A stretch of DNA of 6,711 nt from a candidate division WS6 bacterium GW2011_GWC2_36_7 (GTDB lineage: Bacteria > Patescibacteriota > Dojkabacteria > SC72): assembly GCA_000991805.1 (NCBI GenBank), contig LBSF01000030.1, positions 1 through 6,711 on the forward strand, written 5' to 3'. Both the position numbers and the translations under genes were made by a program. Shown here piece after piece: positions 5,564-6,711 of this stretch. The notes under the pieces are model-generated. The model searched no databases. It saw nothing but the letters and a program-made list of their open reading frames with translations, and was not told the DNA's origin. How positions within the stretch are numbered: the first letter of the stretch is position 1; each line of letters starts with the position of its first letter.

Positions 5564-5728
5564 CTACTTAACCTTTGTTTCCTTGTGTTCTGTATGTTTT
5601 TGGCATACTGCACAGTACTTGTTAACTACCATTTTTTCTTTCATATTCTTTGTTTTGTAGTCAGTGTAGTTCTTGCTATCACATGTAGTACATTTCAAAG
5701 CGATGATATCTCTTTTAACTTTTGCCAT
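5564..5728 (-). CDS. rpmG: 50S ribosomal protein L33
   Basis: L33 is a small subunit protein near the E site. The 54 residues read MAKVKRDIIALKCTTCDSKN and onward, with two CxxC pairs at C13/C16 and C39/C42. This is therefore the zinc-binding form of L33 rather than the cysteine-free form. A basic C-terminus (KHTEHKETKVK) completes it. It is the first gene after the promoter at 5776-5804, with a 5' UTR of about 40 nt, and lies 20 nt before tRNA-Trp. It lacks a Shine-Dalgarno site; CAAACAAA directly precedes the ATG. Confidence 0.97.
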   Translation of the reverse strand: MAKVKRDIIALKCTTCDSKNYTDYKTKNMKEKMVVNKYCAVCQKHTEHKETKVK

Positions 5729-5775
5729 TTTGTTTGGGAATCAAATTAAGAATATATATTGGGAAATATACGCGT

Positions 5776-5804
5776 ATTATATTGGAAATTAGCATAGAGG
5801 TCAA
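5776..5804 (-). promoter_or_regulatory. promoter of the rpmG-trnW-secE-nusG-rplK-rplA operon
   Basis: On the minus strand the boxes are TTGACC (5804-5799), a 17-nt spacer and TATAAT (5781-5776), followed by the palindrome ATACGCGTAT. Transcription should start near 5769. It is identical in both boxes and spacing to the rplJ promoter, which suggests matched expression of the two ribosomal units. Confidence 0.88.
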
Positions 5805-5810
5805 ATGGTT

Positions 5811-5821
5811 TGTGATATAAT
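5811..5821 (+). promoter_or_regulatory. extended -10 promoter of the small-ORF cluster
   Basis: TGTGATATAAT matches the extended -10 form TRTGnTATAAT, with the -10 hexamer at 5816-5821. No good -35 box lies 16-18 nt upstream. The predicted start is near 5828, about 65 nt before the first ATG. Its upstream region overlaps the -35 box of the divergent ribosomal promoter. Confidence 0.65.
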
Positions 5822-5849
5822 ACCCATAGTTCTTTTACAAAATATTTCT

Positions 5850-5864
5850 GAGTACAGAGTACTC
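5850..5864 (+). promoter_or_regulatory. 5' UTR hairpin of the small-ORF cluster
   Basis: GAGTAC-AGA-GTACTC is a perfect 6-bp hairpin in the leader, 17 nt before the Shine-Dalgarno site of the first small ORF. GTACAGAGT (5852-5860) is also perfectly complementary to ACTCTGTAC (6200-6208), just past the last stop codon, so the two pairings would compete. Confidence 0.4.
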
Positions 5865-5892
5865 TAAAAATGAAAGTCTCTGGGAGGAGAAT

Positions 5893-6030
5893 ATGGCGAT
5901 AGAACGTGATAAGCAAGGGAATATTAAGTGGTCCCTAGGGGATCGGTTGTTCAATATCCTTATGTTATTGCTGTTGGGATGGAGTGATTTCCTCGGCAAG
6001 TCACAAAAAGGAGTGGGAGAGAATGGATGA
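5893..6030 (+). CDS. small hypothetical protein, 45 residues, possibly membrane-associated
   Basis: ATG to TGA gives 45 residues. A polar N-terminus (MAIERDKQGNIKW) precedes a hydrophobic stretch at about 19-33 (LFNILMLLLLGWSDF) and a Gly/Lys-rich tail. It may be a short span or an amphipathic membrane helix. GGGAGG (5882-5887) lies 5 nt before the ATG. A promoter and leader lie upstream. Its last codons overlap the next ORF by 8 nt. No family recognised. Coding is inferred from the Shine-Dalgarno site and the overlapping arrangement, not homology. Confidence 0.6.
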   Translation: MAIERDKQGNIKWSLGDRLFNILMLLLLGWSDFLGKSQKGVGENG

Positions 6031-6106
6031 GATTGTTAGGATGATTATTGTATTGGTAATATTCAGCATTTTCTTTCTAATAGCTTTCGGGAGGATACCA
6101 TCATGA
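6023..6106 (+). CDS. small single-span membrane protein, 27 residues
   Basis: The ORF encodes MDEIVRMIIVLVIFSIFFLI followed by AFGRIPS. That is an acidic start, a hydrophobic span at about 7-22 and a short tail with one Arg. AAGGAG (6008-6013) lies 9 nt before the ATG. It overlaps the preceding ORF by 8 nt and the next by ATGA, so translation is probably coupled. In size it resembles small membrane subunits such as KdpF, but no sequence relation is claimed. Confidence 0.55.
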   Translation: MDEIVRMIIVLVIFSIFFLIAFGRIPS

Positions 6107-6198
6107 AGAAGTACTTTTGGAAAGTAGTGGCAATTACGTTCATTATTGGCGTTCTTATTTTCTTTGCCGCGAAAGCTTACGCAGCACAATCTCTTTAG
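6103..6198 (+). CDS. small membrane or signal-peptide-like protein, 31 residues
   Basis: MKKYFWKVVAITFIIGVLIF leads into FAAKAYAAQSL. A positive n-region (Lys2, Lys3, Lys7), a hydrophobic core at about 8-22 and Ala-x-Ala near 25-27 look like a Sec signal peptide, but almost nothing follows the possible cleavage site. It is therefore either a one-span membrane peptide or a source of a very short peptide. GGGAGGA (6089-6095) is spaced ideally, 7 nt from the ATG, and the start overlaps the previous stop as ATGA. It is the last gene of the cluster. Family not recognised. Confidence 0.6.
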   Translation: MKKYFWKVVAITFIIGVLIFFAAKAYAAQSL

Positions 6199-6204
6199 AA
6201 CTCT

Positions 6205-6248
6205 GTACCTCCGAAGGGGCGTAATAAAATATGCCCCTTTGGTAGTAC
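6205..6248. terminator. long hairpin between converging transcripts
   Basis: CCGAAGGGGCGTA (6211-6223) and TATGCCCCTTTGG (6230-6242) form a 13-bp stem with two G-T pairs and the loop ATAAAA. GTAC/GTAC (6205-6208, 6245-6248) extends it beyond a 2x2 mismatch. It lies between the small-ORF cluster (plus) and tRNA-Thr (minus), so it could end both. Neither side has a clear T-run, so efficiency is uncertain. Confidence 0.55.
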
Positions 6249-6280
6249 TTAAATCAATGTATTCAGAAATGTTTTGTAAA

Positions 6281-6357
6281 TGGAGCTGAATCTGAGAGTC
6301 GAACTCAGGACCTCATTCTTACCAAGAATGTGCTCTAACCGTCTGAGCTAATTCAGC
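6281..6357 (-). tRNA. trnT: tRNA-Thr (anticodon GGT)
   Basis: The 77-nt cloverleaf on the minus strand has acceptor GCTGAAT/ATTCAGC, D arm GCTC/GAGC, anticodon arm CATTC-TTGGTAA-GAATG with GGT, and T arm CTGAG-TTCGACT-CTCAG, with encoded CCA. The discriminator is U73, whereas bacterial tRNA-Thr usually has A73. It begins 21 nt after the stop of the membrane-protein gene and is probably cotranscribed with it. Confidence 0.95.
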
Positions 6358-6378
6358 ATTGGCGAAAATTATACTACA

Positions 6379-6711
6379 TTAATCCTCATCTTTCATCTTA
6401 GTAGTTTTTACTAAGAAGAATATCCAAAGTGGTAATGTTAATATTAATATGCTCAATGTTGTAGCTGGAGCATCATACAACGTTACATCGTTTACTCTGT
6501 AGAGTAGGTGGGTAGTAAGTTGGTATATTGATGTTGGGATTATAATTACACCTACAATACTGTAAAGAATTAATGAAACAAAGGTATATCCTTTCTTTAA
6601 CCATGATGTTTGAGATTTCTTTTCTAATCTATTTAACGCAAATTGATGTAAACCAAAAATCATTAGCATAGATACAAAGAATGTCGCCCCAGTTATCAAC
6701 TCTTGTTTTCT
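6379..6711 (-). CDS. partial multi-pass membrane protein, C-terminal part
   Basis: The frame is open to the window edge, so the true start lies outside; 110 C-terminal residues are visible. A TTG at 6699 could be a start but is not needed. Three hydrophobic spans are seen, near residues 6-24, 45-67 and 86-101 of the visible part. Basic loops separate the first two (NRLEKKSQTSWLKKG) and the protein ends with charged KTTKMKDED. It is an integral inner-membrane protein. The pattern recalls DUF5671-type proteins common in CPR genomes, but this is only an impression. tRNA-Thr follows 21 nt downstream. Confidence 0.8.
   Translation of the reverse strand, partial: RKQELITGATFFVSMLMIFGLHQFALNRLEKKSQTSWLKKGYTFVSLILYSIVGVIIIPTSIYQLTTHLLYRVNDVTLYDAPATTLSILILTLPLWIFFLVKTTKMKDED

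Noticed and set aside
5868..5900. Ten-codon upstream ORF in the leader of the micro-ORF cluster
   Set aside because: It has no ribosome site of its own and overlaps the Shine-Dalgarno site of the first micro-ORF; most likely chance.
6001..6189. Minus-strand frame opposite the micro-ORFs
   Set aside because: No ribosome site or promoter found; the plus strand has three well-placed Shine-Dalgarno sites and ATGA coupling.
1..6711. CRISPR array, phage or transposase genes
   Set aside because: No regularly spaced repeats and no integrase, transposase or phage structural signature in any frame examined.

Overview
The window looks like a chromosomal segment of an AT-rich bacterium, most plausibly a member of the Patescibacteria/CPR. 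This rests on my reading of the ribosomal protein sequences (for example an LGPKGLMPSPK block in L1 and short divergent L10 and L11) and on compact genes; the lineage within CPR cannot be settled by eye. The code appears standard: tRNA-Trp carries a CCA anticodon, and UGA serves only as a stop, in two small plus-strand ORFs.

The core is the minus-strand secE-nusG-L11-L1 / L10-L7/L12 locus, read right to left. A promoter at 5776-5804 (TTGACC-17-TATAAT) drives rpmG, tRNA-Trp, secE, nusG, rplK and rplA with gaps of 11-20 nt. The unit ends at a strong intrinsic terminator just after rplA. rplJ and rplL, which normally follow rplA directly, form a separate unit with their own copy of the same promoter boxes (1997-2025) and their own terminator (892-918).

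Between the two halves sit two unrecognised genes. Each is alone, with its own promoter and an inverted-repeat-rich 3' region: an 111-residue protein (3022-3357) and an 185-residue protein with an N-terminal cysteine cluster (2201-2758). The second has a perfect 18-bp palindrome in its promoter spacer, which looks like an operator. A third unrecognised gene (510-797, plus strand) converges on rplL.

On the right, a divergent plus-strand promoter precedes three tiny ORFs (45, 27 and 31 residues). They overlap one another and each has a clear Shine-Dalgarno site. All are hydrophobic or membrane-targeted. Beyond a long hairpin lie tRNA-Thr(GGT) and the 3' part of a multi-pass membrane protein, both on the minus strand.

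Two gene classes separate cleanly. The seven translation/secretion genes have no visible Shine-Dalgarno site and often carry ACAAA just before the ATG. The accessory genes all have a Shine-Dalgarno-like site, predicted 5' UTRs of about 55-65 nt, and mostly TTTACN -35 boxes. The left 400 bases contain nothing I can assign with confidence.
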